In this document: piece by piece, positions 16,629 through 27,131 of the stretch
Numbering within the stretch: the stretch's first letter is position 1
How the letters are laid out: each line of letters begins with the position of its first letter
Assembly: GCA_029858285.1 (NCBI GenBank)
Contig: JAOUFN010000011.1
Span: 1-64,000, forward strand
Origin: Nitrospirota bacterium
GTDB lineage: Bacteria; Nitrospirota; JACRHL01
DNA length: 64,000 nt
Direction: 5' to 3'
Program-made: the position numbers and the translations under genes
The notes under the pieces: generated by a model
The model's database searches: none
Seen by the model: only the letters and a program-made list of their open reading frames with translations
Told to the model about the DNA's origin: nothing

Positions 16629-17711
16629 TTAGCGGGATAGGGCCGCGACGATGCGGTCGCCCATGGCCTTGCAGCCGATGGTCGGCTCCCCTTTGGCGGC
16701 GATGTCGGCGGTGCGCGCCCCCTGATCCAGCACTGTGGAGACCGCTGCTTCCACCTCTGCCTCCGCCTGGGCGATGCCGAAGGTGTAGCGGAACATCATA
16801 CCCACACTGAGGATGGTGGCGATGGGATTTGCCAGGTCCTTGCCCGCGATGTCCGGGGCGCTGCCGTGGATCGGCTCGTACATGGCGTACCTCTCCCCCA
16901 GACTGGCGGAGGGCAGCATGCCGATGCTGCCGGTGAGCATGGAGGCCTCGTCCGACAGAATGTCGCCAAAGATGTTGCCGGTGACCATCACGTCGAACTG
17001 TTTGGGCCAGCGCACCAACTGCATGGCGGCGTTGTCCACGTACATGTGCGAAAGCTGCACGTCCGGGTAGTCGCGATGCACCTCGGTAACCACGTTGCGC
17101 CACAGTTCGGTGGTCTCCAGCACGTTGGCCTTGTCCACCGAGCAGAGTTTTTTGCCGCGCACCCGCGCCACCTCAAAGGCCTTGCGGGCGATGCGTTCGA
17201 TCTCAGGGGCGGTATAAACCATGGTGTTGACGCCGCGCCGCTGGTCTCCGGCGCCGGTCACACCGCGCGGAGTGCCAAAGTAGATGTCGCCGGTGAGTTC
17301 GCGCACCACCATCACGTCAATCCCTTCCACCACCTCGGGCTTGAGGGACGAGGCGCCCACCAGTTGCGGGAACAGGCGCGCCGGGCGCAGGTTGGCGAAC
17401 AGCTCCAGCTCCTTGCGCAGGCCCAGCAGGCCGCGCTCCGGGCGCACCGAATAGTCGAGCTTTTCCCACTTGGGACCGCCCACGGCGCCCAGCAGCACGG
17501 CGTCCGCCGTCTTGCAGGCCTCGAGTGTCCCGGTGGGCAGGGGGGTGCCGGATTTGTCGTAGGCGGTGCCGCCCACCAGATGCTCTTCCGTGGTGATGGT
17601 GATGCCGTGGCGCTTGGCCATGATCGCCATCACCCGCACCGCCTGGGGCACGATTTCCTGGCCGATCCCGTCACCGGGAAGCACCACCACCTTGCGCGTC
17701 GCCTGTCCCAT
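16629..17711 (-). CDS. leuB: 3-isopropylmalate dehydrogenase
   Basis: Oxidative decarboxylation step of leucine synthesis. About 360 residues with the N-terminal [14 protein letters not shown], the [13 protein letters not shown] segment, and the Mg/NAD-binding [24 protein letters not shown]. The ATG at 17711 is preferred because AAGGGA lies nine bases upstream; an in-frame ATG at 17729 has a Shine-Dalgarno too close to it. Third gene of the leu run. Confidence 0.95.
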   Translation of the reverse strand: MGQATRKVVVLPGDGIGQEIVPQAVRVMAIMAKRHGITITTEEHLVGGTAYDKSGTPLPTGTLEACKTADAVLLGAVGGPKWEKLDYSVRPERGLLGLRKELELFANLRPARLFPQLVGASSLKPEVVEGIDVMVVRELTGDIYFGTPRGVTGAGDQRRGVNTMVYTAPEIERIARKAFEVARVRGKKLCSVDKANVLETTELWRNVVTEVHRDYPDVQLSHMYVDNAAMQLVRWPKQFDVMVTGNIFGDILSDEASMLTGSIGMLPSASLGERYAMYEPIHGSAPDIAGKDLANPIATILSVGMMFRYTFGIAQAEAEVEAAVSTVLDQGARTADIAAKGEPTIGCKAMGDRIVAALSR

Positions 17712-17776
17712 ACCCAAACGTCCCTTCATTCCTGAAAAAAATCAGATGGTTACGCTGCTGTCCGTTCCTCGTCGCG

Positions 17777-18427
17777 TCAGCGGGTCTGGCCGGCGAACAG
17801 CCACGGCGCCTCGGCGCGGCGGCGCTCCTCGTAGGCCTGAATGTCCGCCGCGTGGCGCAGGGTGAGGCCGATATCGTCCAGCCCGTCCACCAGACACCCC
17901 TTGCGGAAGGCATCCACCTCGAAACGAATGGTTTCACCCCCCGGCGTGGTAATGGTCTGGGCCGGCAGGTCCACCATCAAGCGGTATCCGGCATGCTTCT
18001 TCACCTGCCCCATCAGGTCGTCCACCACCTTGGTGGGCAACACCACCGGGAGGATGCCGTTCTTGAAGCAATTGTTATAAAAAATGTCCGCAAAGCCCTT
18101 GGCCACGATGCAGCGGAAGCCGTAATCCAGCAGCGCCCACGGGGCGTGCTCGCGGGAGGAGCCGCAGCCGAAATTGTCCTGGGTGAGCAGGATGGTGGCC
18201 CCGGCGTAACGATCCTGATTGAGCACGAAATCCGGGTTCCTCGGACGGTGGGTGACGTCCATGTCCGGCTGCCCCTGATCCATGTAGCGCCACTCGTCGA
18301 ACAGGTATTTGCCGAACCCGGTACGGCGGATGGATTTCAAAAACTGCTTGGGGATGATGGCGTCGGTGTCCACGTTGGCCCGGTCGAGGGGGGCCACCAG
18401 ACCATCAAGTTTTACAAACGCTTCCAT
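17777..18427 (-). CDS. leuD: 3-isopropylmalate dehydratase, small subunit
   Basis: The swivelling small subunit that completes isopropylmalate isomerase with LeuC. 216 residues, typical length; [13 protein letters not shown] and [16 protein letters not shown] are the family signatures. It lies 69 bases after leuC and 65 bases before leuB. Confidence 0.95.
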   Translation of the reverse strand: MEAFVKLDGLVAPLDRANVDTDAIIPKQFLKSIRRTGFGKYLFDEWRYMDQGQPDMDVTHRPRNPDFVLNQDRYAGATILLTQDNFGCGSSREHAPWALLDYGFRCIVAKGFADIFYNNCFKNGILPVVLPTKVVDDLMGQVKKHAGYRLMVDLPAQTITTPGGETIRFEVDAFRKGCLVDGLDDIGLTLRHAADIQAYEERRRAEAPWLFAGQTR

Positions 18428-18496
18428 AACATTACACCGTGATTTGTAACGGTTGACTCAAAAGAGTGCCAAAACGCTCGTCGCCCTCGTGCCCGG

Positions 18497-19912
18497 CTAT
18501 TTGGCCAGTTCGCGCACGTCGGTGAAGCGGCCCGTGACGGCGGCGGCAGCGGCCATGGCGGGGCTCACCAGATGGGTACGCCCCCCCTTTCCCTGCCGCC
18601 CCTCGAAGTTGCGGTTGCTGGTGGCGGCGCAGCGTTCGCCGGGGGCGAGCTGGTCGGCGTTCATGGCCAGACACATGGAGCAGCCCGGATCGCGCCACTC
18701 GAACCCGGCGTCGATGAAGATGCGGTGCAACCCTTCGGCCTCCGCCTGCTCCTTCACCAGTCCGGAGCCGGGCACCACCATGGCATTCACCCCCTTGGCC
18801 ACCTTGCGCCCCTGCGCCACGGCGGCGGCGGCGCGCAGGTCCTCGATGCGGCCGTTGGTGCAAGAGCCGATGAACACGCGGTCCACGGTGATTTCGCGCA
18901 TCGGCGTGTTGGCCACCAGACCCATGTACTTGAGCGCGTGCTCGATAGAGGTGCGGCGCACCGGGTCGGATTCCCGTGCCGGATCGGGCACCTTTCCGTC
19001 GATGCCGGTGACCATCTCCGGGCTGGTGCCCCAGGTCACCTGGGGGGGAATGGCGGCGGCGTCCAGATGCACCTCGGCGTCGAATTCGGCCCCGGCGTCG
19101 GTGTGCAGGGTGCGCCACCAGGCCGATGCCTTGTCCCAGTCGGCCCCCTGGGGGGAATAGGGACGGCCCTCCACATAGTCGATAGTGCGCTCGTCCACGG
19201 CAATCATGCCGGCGCGGGCGCCCGCCTCGATGGCCATGTTGCACACGGTCATGCGCCCCTCCATGGACAGGTCCATGATGGCGCTGCCAGCAAATTCGAT
19301 CACATAGCCCGTGCCGCCTGCGGTGCCGATCTGGCCGATGATGGCCAGCACGATGTCCTTGGCGGTGACGCCGGGAGACAGGGCGCCGCCCACGGTCACG
19401 CGCATGTTTTTGGGCTTGGTCTGCATCAGGCACTGGGTGGCGAGCACGTGTTCCACCTCCGAAGTGCCGATGCCGAAGGCCAATGCCCCCATGGCGCCGT
19501 GGGTGGCGGTGTGGGAATCGCCGCAGACGATGGTCATGCCGGGCAGGACGATGCCCTGCTCCGGGGCGATCACATGCACGATGCCCTGACGCGGGTCGTC
19601 CATGCGGAACTCGGTGATGCCGAATTCGGCGCAATTGCCGTCCAGGGTTTCCACTTGCAGGCGGCTGACCGGATCGGCGATGCCGATACCGAGGGCGCGG
19701 CCGGTGGTGGGCACGTTGTGGTCCGGCACCGCGAAGGTGAACTCGGCCCGGCGCGGGGCGCGGTGGGCGATTCTCAAGCCCTCGAAGGCCTGGGGGCTGG
19801 TGACCTCGTGGACCAGATGGCGGTCAATGTAGAGCAACGCCATGTCGCCATCGGCGCGCACCACGTGGGCGTCCCAGATTTTGTCAAAAAGAGTCTTGTT
19901 GGTTGCGCTCAT
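18497..19912 (-). CDS. leuC: 3-isopropylmalate dehydratase, large subunit
   Basis: Aconitase-family 4Fe-4S enzyme of leucine synthesis, 471 residues. The cluster cysteines are in FIGSCTNGR and [24 protein letters not shown] and the C-terminal [10 protein letters not shown] bind substrate. The start ATG at 19912 ([18 protein letters not shown]) is fixed by homology, since the upstream extension of the frame is not protein-like. First gene of the minus-strand run leuC-leuD-leuB-asd-desulfurase-bluB-dcd-queA, with a promoter ~115 bases upstream. Confidence 0.95.
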   Translation of the reverse strand: MSATNKTLFDKIWDAHVVRADGDMALLYIDRHLVHEVTSPQAFEGLRIAHRAPRRAEFTFAVPDHNVPTTGRALGIGIADPVSRLQVETLDGNCAEFGITEFRMDDPRQGIVHVIAPEQGIVLPGMTIVCGDSHTATHGAMGALAFGIGTSEVEHVLATQCLMQTKPKNMRVTVGGALSPGVTAKDIVLAIIGQIGTAGGTGYVIEFAGSAIMDLSMEGRMTVCNMAIEAGARAGMIAVDERTIDYVEGRPYSPQGADWDKASAWWRTLHTDAGAEFDAEVHLDAAAIPPQVTWGTSPEMVTGIDGKVPDPARESDPVRRTSIEHALKYMGLVANTPMREITVDRVFIGSCTNGRIEDLRAAAAVAQGRKVAKGVNAMVVPGSGLVKEQAEAEGLHRIFIDAGFEWRDPGCSMCLAMNADQLAPGERCAATSNRNFEGRQGKGGRTHLVSPAMAAAAAVTGRFTDVRELAK

Positions 19913-19924
19913 GCTGGCCTCGGG

Positions 19925-20026
19925 GGCGGACGGCGGGACACAGTTTTTCCTGAACAAACGCCCGGCGCGGCGGCATCCGCGCCGCCATTTTTCCGAGTAT
20001 CCCGTCACGAACCGGTTAAATGGAGC
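19925..20026 (-). promoter_or_regulatory. leu leader with alternative hairpins
   Basis: On the minus strand the leader contains GGCGGCGCGGATGCCGCCGCGCC (19964-19986 region). It can fold as GGCGGC/GCCGCC or as GGCGCGG/CCGCGCC, which exclude each other, followed by GGGCGTTTGTT. This could be an attenuator. No leucine-rich leader peptide was found. Confidence 0.25.
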
Positions 20027-20056
20027 ATTGTACGCCGGATGGCCCCTCAGGCTCAA
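20027..20056 (-). promoter_or_regulatory. sigma-70 promoter for the leu operon
   Basis: On the minus strand TTGAGC (20056-20051) and TACAAT (20032-20027, 5 of 6) are 18 bases apart. It sits ~115 bases before leuC. Confidence 0.5.
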
Positions 20057-20178
20057 GGTGCGGGCGGGGACGGGGGGGCGGCACAATTTCACGGCACTTG
20101 TGGTAGTTTGTGACCGGTTTACCGCACGGCACGGGACAATTACGCCCGTGGAGGGCTTTCGAAAGCATGGGGGGCGCA

Positions 20179-21034
20179 ATGGAACAGCAAAGGTTCGGCG
20201 GGGACTGGACCCTGATCAAACTGGGCATTTTGGGGGAGTACCTGAGGGCGTTCACGACAGCCCTGAAGAACCAGCCGTTCAGGCTTGTCTACATTGACGC
20301 CTTCGCGGGAACCGGGCGGTGCAAGGTAAATACATCGAGTGGGGAGCGGGAGGTGGATGGCTCCGCCCGCATTGCGCTACGGGTTAATCCCCCGTTCGAT
20401 CAATTTGTTTTTATTGAGGAATAAAGGGGAAATGTCGCAGAGCTCGAAGCGCTGAAGGAAGAGCATCCGGGGCGAGACATACGAATCTTCCGTGCCGACG
20501 CAAATCAGTCACTTCGGGATATTTGCAGCAGGGTGGAAGACTGGCGCAACCAGCGTGCAGTCCTGTTTCTGGATCCGTTCGGAATGGAAGTGGCGTGGCC
20601 GACCGTCGAGGTGATTGCAACTACACAGGGCCATTGACGTTTGGTACCTGTTCCCCTACACCGGGTTGTACCGGCAGGCGCCCAAAGATGCCGGGAAGCT
20701 GGACACCGACAAGGAGGCGGCCATCACCCGCTGCCTTGGGACCGATGAATGGCGAAGCTCGTTTTACGCGCAGGAGCGGCAAGGCCATCTGTTTCAGCAG
20801 GAGCCGACCGAGGTGCGGGAAGCAAGCCACAAAGAAATGCTTGAATTCGTTGACAAGCGCCTGAGACAGGCATTTGCCGTTGTTTCCAAACCCAGAATTC
20901 TTTACCAGTCGGAAGCCGATGGAAGGTCGAGCGGCGCACCCCTGTTTGCGCTGTTCTTTGCGGTATCCAGCAGACAGCCGGGCGCGCGGAAGCTGGCCAT
21001 GAAAATTGCTGACCACATTCTGAAATCGAATTAG
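20179..21034 (+). pseudogene. tcmP: three-Cys-motif partner protein, broken
   Basis: The translation begins [19 protein letters not shown] and continues with YIDAFAGTGRC, matching TcmP-type proteins. After FVFIEE an in-frame TAA (20422-20424) interrupts the frame; the same frame then resumes with RGNVAELEALKEEHPG and AVLFLDPFGMEVAWP. Near 20628 one extra base shifts the frame, and RAIDVWYLFPYTGLYRQ onward continues to a TAG at 21032-21034. One nonsense codon and one single-base insertion separate it from an intact ~285-codon gene. It converges with its expected partner, the DUF5131 gene. Sequencing error is possible but two independent lesions favour decay. Confidence 0.8.
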
Positions 21035-21774
21035 GCCACCTTCGGCTCCGGCAGATCGTCCCACGTCCTGCCGCTGAACAACCGTCCGTTGGCCTTCTTG
21101 TCGCGGCGAGCACCGTCCGCCCCCCAGCCACCCCACTGCTTGAAAAAGAACGGCACGCCACACGCATCGGTCTGCCGCTTGATGTTGGCCACCCATTCCG
21201 GACGCATTGGCCGGGCGCTGGGGCCGGACTCCCCGCCCACGATCACCCAGTGGATTCCAGTCAAGTTCAGTTCGCCCACATCTTCGAGCAACGGCTCAAT
21301 GGACAGAAAACGCACGGCCGCCCGGACCCTGCGCAACTCGTCGATGCGCGGAACACCCTGTGCCCGATTTTCCACCGTGACCCCGAACCAGGCGTTTTCA
21401 GGGCAGTCTCGGCTGGCGAAATACTCCGGAAGGCGGTGGGCACGCTTGGTCAGGATTTGATACCGATGCCGGGGTGTTTCCCGGATGACGTCAAAAATCC
21501 GGTCCAGAAAATCGATGGGGATATCCTCGTGAAACAAGTCGCTCATCGAGTTGACGAAGTAGACCGTAGGCTTTTTACGCTCCAGGGGCTGGGTCAGGCG
21601 GTATTCGTGGGTAGCCAGCGAGAAGCCGTTTTCGTAGCCGGGCGCACCCATCGCCTGGAGCCGCCGCGCCATGACTTCGGCGTAACAGTTTGTACATCCG
21701 GGTGACACCTTGGTACAGCCCGTGGTTGGATTCCACGTTTGCTCGGTCCATTCAATCCGTGAATCGCCCGCCAC
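21031..21774 (-). CDS. DUF5131 / phage Gp37-Gp68 three-Cys-motif protein
   Basis: A 247-residue protein of the family once called phage Gp37/Gp68. Its cysteine cluster GCTKVSPGCTNCYAE resembles a radical-SAM-type 4Fe-4S motif. SRIEWTEQTWNP opens it, and VNSMSDLFHEDIP, HRYQILTKRAHR and GGESGPSARPM are family blocks. Members commonly lie beside a TcmP gene, as here, although that partner is broken. GTG at 21774 has a purine-rich GGCGGAGAGGGG just upstream. Stops of the two genes overlap (TTAG, 21031-21034). Biochemical function is unknown. Phage or mobile origin is likely. Confidence 0.85.
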   Translation of the reverse strand: MAGDSRIEWTEQTWNPTTGCTKVSPGCTNCYAEVMARRLQAMGAPGYENGFSLATHEYRLTQPLERKKPTVYFVNSMSDLFHEDIPIDFLDRIFDVIRETPRHRYQILTKRAHRLPEYFASRDCPENAWFGVTVENRAQGVPRIDELRRVRAAVRFLSIEPLLEDVGELNLTGIHWVIVGGESGPSARPMRPEWVANIKRQTDACGVPFFFKQWGGWGADGARRDKKANGRLFSGRTWDDLPEPKVA

Positions 21775-21878
21775 GCCCCTCTCCGCCTCCCTCCTTGATG
21801 AGCGACCAGTTTCGCTCCCTCACTGTCCCAGAGATTAACCCAGTCCACGGGGGCGAGTAAAATTAACTGATTCACGGA
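21756..21878. repeat. 10-base inverted repeat at the start of the DUF5131 gene
   Basis: TCCGTGAATC (21756-21765), inside codons 4-7, is the exact inverted complement of GATTCACGGA (21869-21878) upstream. The spacer is AT-richer than its surroundings and ~133 bases of it are non-coding. It might be an operator pair or chance. Confidence 0.4.
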
Positions 21879-21907
21879 GTTAGACCGGAAAATCACTCCC
21901 GTCCCCC

Positions 21908-22543
21908 CTACCCCCGCTGCACCAAAAACGGATTGTTCTCCGCCTCGTGGCCGATTGCCGTGCCGCCGCCGTGGCCGGGCAGGACCTGGGTGGCCTCCGG
22001 CAGGGTCAGCAGGCGCTCGCGGATGCTGGTCAGCAGTTGTGGGTGGCTGCCGCCCCACAGGTCGGTGCGCCCCACGCCGCCTGCGAACAGTGTGTCGCCG
22101 GAGAAGAGGATTTTCTCGCCCGGCAGGTAAAAGCAGAGGCTGCCCGGCGTGTGGCCGGGGGTGTGGATCACCTGCAATTCCTGCTGGCCCCAGGCCACCA
22201 CGTCGCCGTCCGCCACGTAGCGGGTGACCGGCCCCGAGGGGGGCGTGGGCAGTCCGAAGGCCGCCGCCTGCACTGCCAGGTTGTCGTATAAAAACTGGTC
22301 GGCCCGGTGCAGGGAGGTGGGGGCGCCGGTGGCGGTGTGCACGCCGACCATCCCCCCCACATGGTCCAGATGGGCGTGGGTGGCGACGATGGCGGTCACC
22401 GTCAGCCCCTGATCGGCGACCCGGCGCAGGATGGCGTCCGGGTTGTCGCCCGGGTCAATGACGATGGCCTGCCGGGTTTTGGCGCAGCCGAGGATGAAGC
22501 AGTTGCACTGGAACGCCCCCACCGTGAGGTGCTCAAAAATCAC
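21908..22543 (-). CDS. MBL-fold hydrolase (glyoxalase II-like)
   Basis: A 211-residue metallo-beta-lactamase-fold protein of the small YcbL/glyoxalase II-like group. The metal motif is ATHAHLDHVGGM; further ligands are HTPGHTPGS, SGDTLF and VLPGHGGGT. Substrate cannot be told; thioester hydrolysis is typical of the group. The GTG at 22543 overlaps the mnmA stop as GTGA, so the two are translationally coupled. Confidence 0.88.
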   Translation of the reverse strand: MIFEHLTVGAFQCNCFILGCAKTRQAIVIDPGDNPDAILRRVADQGLTVTAIVATHAHLDHVGGMVGVHTATGAPTSLHRADQFLYDNLAVQAAAFGLPTPPSGPVTRYVADGDVVAWGQQELQVIHTPGHTPGSLCFYLPGEKILFSGDTLFAGGVGRTDLWGGSHPQLLTSIRERLLTLPEATQVLPGHGGGTAIGHEAENNPFLVQRG

Positions 22544-23682
22544 GCCGCCCCCCGGCGGGCGTCCGCCACCACCTCCACCGGAAGCGCGCGGCGGATGATG
22601 CCGCCCCCCAACACGGTGTCGCCGTCGTAAAGCACGGCACTCTGGCCCGGAGCCACCGCCCGCTGGGGGGTGTCGAAATGCAGGGTCAGCATCCCGCCGC
22701 CGTCCCGTGCGTCCGCCGAGTCCGCCGTTTCCGGCCCGTGCAGGGTGACGCCGGCGGGCAACAAGGCTCCCCGGTGGCGCAGGCGCACCCGCACATGCCC
22801 GGAAGCCGGGAACGGCGCCAAAAGGTTGAGTTCCCCGGCGATCAGCCCGCCGCAGTCCAGTGCCTCCGGCGGCCCCACCACCACCCGGCCGCTGGCGGCG
22901 TCCGTGCTGACCACATAGGCGCGCTGGCCGGTACTCACCTGCAAGCCCCGGCGCTGCCCGATGGTGTGCAGCGCCACCCCGGCGTGCCGTCCCAGCACCC
23001 GTCCCGTGGTGTCCACAATGTCCCCCGGTCTGGCCACGGCGGGGCGCTCGGCGCGCAGAAAATCGCGGTAGTCGCCGCCCCCCACAAAGCAAATTTCCTG
23101 GCTTTCGGCGATTTCATCCGCCGGCAGTCCCATGTCCCGCGCCATTTGCATTACCTGGGGCTTGCGCAGGCCGCCGAGGGGGAAGCGGATGCGCCCCAGA
23201 CTGACGCGGGGGATGCGGTACAGAAAATAGCTCTGGTCCTTGGCCGGATCCACGCCGCCGAGCATCCGCCACGCTCCCCAGCCGGTACGTTCGATGCGCG
23301 CGTAATGGCCGGTGGCGATGGTGTCAAAACCGTTTTCCTCCGCGTAGCGCAACAGCCCGGTGATTTTGACCGACTCGTTGCAGCGCACGCAGGGATTGGG
23401 GGTTTCGCCGCGCTCGTAGGCATTCAAAAAATCCTCGACGACGTGGGCCCGGAAGCCCTCGCGCAGGTCCACCACCCGGTGCGGAATGCCCACCTTGTCG
23501 CACACGTGGCGGGCAATGCCCACCTTGCAGCAGGAACGCTCCTGCCACGGGGCGTCGCTGTCCTCGGCGCCGTCCCACAGCTTGAGGGTGACGCCGGTGA
23601 CCTGGTGCCCCTCGCGGGCGAGCAGGGCCGCGGCCACGGAGCTGTCCACCCCGCCGCTCATACCAATCAGAATGCGTGCCAT
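22540..23682 (-). CDS. mnmA: tRNA-specific 2-thiouridylase
   Basis: Thiolates U34 of tRNA for Lys, Glu and Gln. 380 residues. ATP is bound by the PP-loop ILIGMSGGVDSSVAA; the catalytic cysteines are in TPNPCVRCNESVK (first) and SQEICFVGGGDYRDFL (second). ATGHYARI is the conserved middle block. Overlaps the MBL gene by GTGA. A cysteine desulfurase that could feed it lies at 14326-15504. Confidence 0.95.
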   Translation of the reverse strand: MARILIGMSGGVDSSVAAALLAREGHQVTGVTLKLWDGAEDSDAPWQERSCCKVGIARHVCDKVGIPHRVVDLREGFRAHVVEDFLNAYERGETPNPCVRCNESVKITGLLRYAEENGFDTIATGHYARIERTGWGAWRMLGGVDPAKDQSYFLYRIPRVSLGRIRFPLGGLRKPQVMQMARDMGLPADEIAESQEICFVGGGDYRDFLRAERPAVARPGDIVDTTGRVLGRHAGVALHTIGQRRGLQVSTGQRAYVVSTDAASGRVVVGPPEALDCGGLIAGELNLLAPFPASGHVRVRLRHRGALLPAGVTLHGPETADSADARDGGGMLTLHFDTPQRAVAPGQSAVLYDGDTVLGGGIIRRALPVEVVADARRGAA

Positions 23683-23784
23683 GTGCAGAATTTACACCCG
23701 AATGGGGGCCGTCCGCCAGTGACGCGGGCAAAGTCGGTTACACGGTAACTTTTCCCCGGCCAGCCAGCTTTCCCCGCTGCCTCG

Positions 23785-25860
23785 TCAGTCCACCACGATC
23801 AGGGAGAAATCGGCGAAGGCCCCGAAGGCCTCGCCGATGGAGGCCAGCATGGACAGGCGGTTGTCGCGCACGTTTTCGTCGGGGTCCATCACCAGCACGG
23901 CGTCAAAGAAGGCATCCACATGGGGGCGCAGGGCGGCCATGACCGCCAGCCGGTCGGTTGCGGAGGTGGTTTTGTCGCCAATGCGCTCCCGGTGGGTGGC
24001 AAAGGCCCCCCAGAGCGCCTGTTCCGGGCCGTTCGCCAGGCGGTCCGCCGCCACCGGTGCCGGGGTGAAACCCACCGGAATGATCTTGATCACACGGCGA
24101 AAGCTGGTCATCAGGTTGTCGAATTCCGCCGGTTCCGAGCGGCGCAGGCCGTCCAGGGCATGGGCGCGCTGGCGGGCGTCGTGCACATCGGCGATGCCGG
24201 GGGCGAGGCAGGCGGCCACCACGTCGTAGCGCAGCCCCTCCTCACCGAGTTGGTGGGCCAGACGGTCGCGCAGGAAAATCTCCACCCGGTCCGCCAGGGA
24301 CTCGCCGCCGGGGATGCGGATGGTGAGCAGCGCCACGGTGGCGGACACGGTTTCCGTCAGGTTCACGGCGGTGGGTTGTTCCGCCAGAATCTGCATGATA
24401 CCAAGCCCGGCGCGGCGCAGGGCATAGGGGTCCTGGGAGCCGGACGGAACCTTGCCGATGGCGAAAATGGCGCAGATGGTGTCCAGCTTGTCCGCCAGCG
24501 CCACGGCACGCCCTTCTGGCGTGGTCGGCGGGGTGTCGCCGGAAAAACGCGGGCGGTAATGGTCGCCGATGGCGGCGGCCACCGCCTGCGGCTCACCCGA
24601 ATTCAGGGCGTAGACGCGGCCCATGGTGCCTTGCAGTTCCGGAAACTCGTAGACCATGCCGGTAACCAGATCGCATTTGGCCAACTCCGCCGCCCGCGCC
24701 GCGTGCTGCGGGTTGGCCCCCAGGGCGGGGGCCAGCCGGGTGGCCAGGGCGCGGATGCGCTGCACCTTGTCGGCGACGCTGCCCAACTCCTTCTGGAACA
24801 TCAGCCGCTCCAGCCGTGGGGCGTATTCGGCCAATGGGCGCTTTTTGTCCTCGGTGAAGAAAAAACGGGCGTCTTCCAGCCGGGCGCGCAGTACTCGCTG
24901 GTTGCCGTGGGCCACCACCGACAGGTCGACGGCCTGGTTGTCGGCAAAGGCGACGAAGGCAGGCAGCAGGTTGCCGGCGGCGTCCTCGATGGCAAAATCG
25001 TCCTGATGTTCGCGCATGGAGGTGATGAGCACCTCGCGGGGTACCTCCAGGTATTTGCTCTCAAAGCGGCCTGGCACCGCCACCGGCCATTCACTCTTGG
25101 CGGCGGTGACCGTCACCAGGGTTTCATCGGCGATCACCTTGCCCCCCAGCGTCGCGGCGGCCTGCCCGAGCTGCTCGCGGATGCGCTGCCGACGTTCCTC
25201 CGGATCGACCAGCACACAGGCAGCGCGGATTTTTGCCAGGTAATCGTCCGGACCGTTGACGCCGAACGGCTTTTTGGGACCCATGAAGCGGTGCCCCCGG
25301 GTCTGGTTGGAGGCCCGTGTCCCGGCGAATTCGAAGCGTACCGCCTTGCCCCCCAGAACGGCGCAGATCCAGCGCACCGGGCGTACGAACGGGCCGCGGC
25401 CATCGGCCCAGCGCATGGTCTTGGCCCAGTGCAGGGCTGTCAACACGCCGGGCAGTAGTTCCGGCAGCACGGCGCGGGCCGGACGCCCCGGCAGGCGGCG
25501 GGTGGCGGCAATGTAGGGGCCGCGCTCGGTGTGGGTGGTGAACAGGCTGGCCGTGGGCACCCCCAGCTTGGCCGCAAAGCCTTCGGCGGCGCGGGTGAAG
25601 GTGCCGGAGGCGTCACGGGCGGCGGATTCGGGGGGGCCGGTGACGGTCTCTTCCACAGTCGGCTGCCGTGCGGGCAGGCCGCGCACCACAACCACCAGAC
25701 GGCGCGGGGTGCCGAACGCCTCCACCGAGGTCGGGGTCAGGCGGTTCTGTACCAGCGCCTGGCGCAGGCCGTCGCGCAGCCCTGCGATGCCGTCCGTCAG
25801 CAGGTCGTGGGGGATCTCCTCGCAGCCGATCTCCAGCAGCAGGTCAAGGGGCTGGCTCAC
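23785..25860 (-). CDS. glyS: glycyl-tRNA synthetase, beta subunit
   Basis: The tRNA-binding subunit of the bacterial alpha2beta2 GlyRS, 691 residues, matching the usual ~690. It opens [16 protein letters not shown] and contains [13 protein letters not shown] and the HD-like middle region; the C-terminal domain binds the anticodon. The GTG at 25860 overlaps the glyQ stop as GTGA, which fixes the start. Confidence 0.96.
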   Translation of the reverse strand: MSQPLDLLLEIGCEEIPHDLLTDGIAGLRDGLRQALVQNRLTPTSVEAFGTPRRLVVVVRGLPARQPTVEETVTGPPESAARDASGTFTRAAEGFAAKLGVPTASLFTTHTERGPYIAATRRLPGRPARAVLPELLPGVLTALHWAKTMRWADGRGPFVRPVRWICAVLGGKAVRFEFAGTRASNQTRGHRFMGPKKPFGVNGPDDYLAKIRAACVLVDPEERRQRIREQLGQAAATLGGKVIADETLVTVTAAKSEWPVAVPGRFESKYLEVPREVLITSMREHQDDFAIEDAAGNLLPAFVAFADNQAVDLSVVAHGNQRVLRARLEDARFFFTEDKKRPLAEYAPRLERLMFQKELGSVADKVQRIRALATRLAPALGANPQHAARAAELAKCDLVTGMVYEFPELQGTMGRVYALNSGEPQAVAAAIGDHYRPRFSGDTPPTTPEGRAVALADKLDTICAIFAIGKVPSGSQDPYALRRAGLGIMQILAEQPTAVNLTETVSATVALLTIRIPGGESLADRVEIFLRDRLAHQLGEEGLRYDVVAACLAPGIADVHDARQRAHALDGLRRSEPAEFDNLMTSFRRVIKIIPVGFTPAPVAADRLANGPEQALWGAFATHRERIGDKTTSATDRLAVMAALRPHVDAFFDAVLVMDPDENVRDNRLSMLASIGEAFGAFADFSLIVVD

Positions 25861-26780
25861 TGCGACGCGCCTCCGCCGGTACCCCGACGACCTGCCCTGA
25901 GCAGGGGGAAGCCCTTCTGCTCCCGGTTCTGCAAATACCCCTGGGCGCAGGCCCGCGCCAGCGCCCGCACCCGACCGATGTAGCCGGTGCGCTCGGTCAC
26001 CGAGATAGCGTTGCGGGCATCCAGCAGGTTGAACAGGTGGCTGGCCTTGACGCACTGGTCATAGGCGGGCAGGGGCAGTTCCGCTCCGATCAGGCGTTTG
26101 GATTCGGCCTCCGCCATGTTGAACTGCTCAAACAGGGACGGCACGTGGGCGACTTCGAAGTTGTAGCGCGAGAACTGCACCTCGTTTTCGTGGTAGATGT
26201 CGCCGTAGGTGAGGTCGCCGTTATAGTCCAGGTTGTAGACGTTTTCCACCCCCTGGATATACATGGCGATGCGCTCGATGCCGTAGGTGATTTCCACCGG
26301 GGTGGGGTTCAGGGCGATACCGCCGACCTCCTGGAAATAGGTGAACTGGGTGATCTCCATGCCGTCCAGGCGCACCTCCCACCCCAGCCCCCATGCACCC
26401 AGGGTGGGGGATTCCCAGTCGTCGCGGATGAAGCGAATGTCGTGGGCGGCGGGGTCGATGCCGAAGGCCCGCAGGGAGTTCAGGTAGCGCTCCTGAATGT
26501 CGTCCGGGGACGGCTTCATGATGACCTGAAACTGGAAATAGTGCTGCAGGCGGTTGGGATTTTCACCATAGCGACCATCGGTGGGGCGGCGCGACGGCTC
26601 CACATAGGCCACGTTCCACGGTTCCGGGCCGAGGGCGCGCAGGAAGGTGGCGGGATTGAAGGTGCCGGCGCCGGTCTCCAGATCGTAGGGCTGGGCCAGC
26701 ACGCACCCCTGGCGGGTCCAGTAGGTGGAAAGGGCCAGCACCAGTTCCTGAAAGTTGTGCGGCTTGGCGGTCACGGCCAC
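25857..26780 (-). CDS. glyQ: glycyl-tRNA synthetase, alpha subunit
   Basis: The catalytic subunit of alpha2beta2 GlyRS, 307 residues. [38 protein letters not shown] and [19 protein letters not shown] are class II synthetase segments characteristic of GlyQ. Starts with GTG at 26780 ([10 protein letters not shown]). A perfect TTGACA promoter lies ~55-80 bases upstream, driving glyQ-glyS. Confidence 0.96.
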   Translation of the reverse strand: MAVTAKPHNFQELVLALSTYWTRQGCVLAQPYDLETGAGTFNPATFLRALGPEPWNVAYVEPSRRPTDGRYGENPNRLQHYFQFQVIMKPSPDDIQERYLNSLRAFGIDPAAHDIRFIRDDWESPTLGAWGLGWEVRLDGMEITQFTYFQEVGGIALNPTPVEITYGIERIAMYIQGVENVYNLDYNGDLTYGDIYHENEVQFSRYNFEVAHVPSLFEQFNMAEAESKRLIGAELPLPAYDQCVKASHLFNLLDARNAISVTERTGYIGRVRALARACAQGYLQNREQKGFPLLRAGRRGTGGGASQ

Positions 26781-27131
26781 TCCATGGCGGGGTCCGCGCG
26801 GGGGCGGCTCCGGGGGGGGACAAAAGCAGCGAAAAATACCGGTGGCGTGGCCTGTTTGTCAAGGAAACCGGGGGCGGTTTGCATCCCGGCACAGTTTGGG
26901 GTGATGCTGGCCGGAGTGGTGTGTCGGCACCGGATCGGGGCGACCGGCACCGGGGGGCTGGAGGATCGCCAGGGGAGCACCGAAGGGAGGGGGGCTGGCA
27001 GGCGCCCGCCAAATGCCCGGACAACACACGGGTTCGCGCCTCCATGCCCGGTTGGTCCCGTGGGAATAATTCCAAGTTACAAAACTGACATTATCCAGGG
27101 GAGGCCTTTGGTGCAAGTGCGTGTGAAATAA
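26781..27131. other. intergenic region between glyQ and the lipase-like gene
   Basis: Divergent spacer with no convincing gene. It holds the glyQ promoter near its left end and a short direct repeat CGGCACCGG (near 26929 and 26948). From about 27065 the sequence turns AT-rich up to the start of the lipase-like gene, but I see no clean promoter for that gene. Confidence 0.5.
26833..26862 (-). promoter_or_regulatory. sigma-70 promoter for glyQS
   Basis: Minus-strand TTGACA (26862-26857, perfect), 18-base spacer, TATTTT (26838-26833, 4 of 6), placed ~50 bases before the glyQ GTG. Confidence 0.6.
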
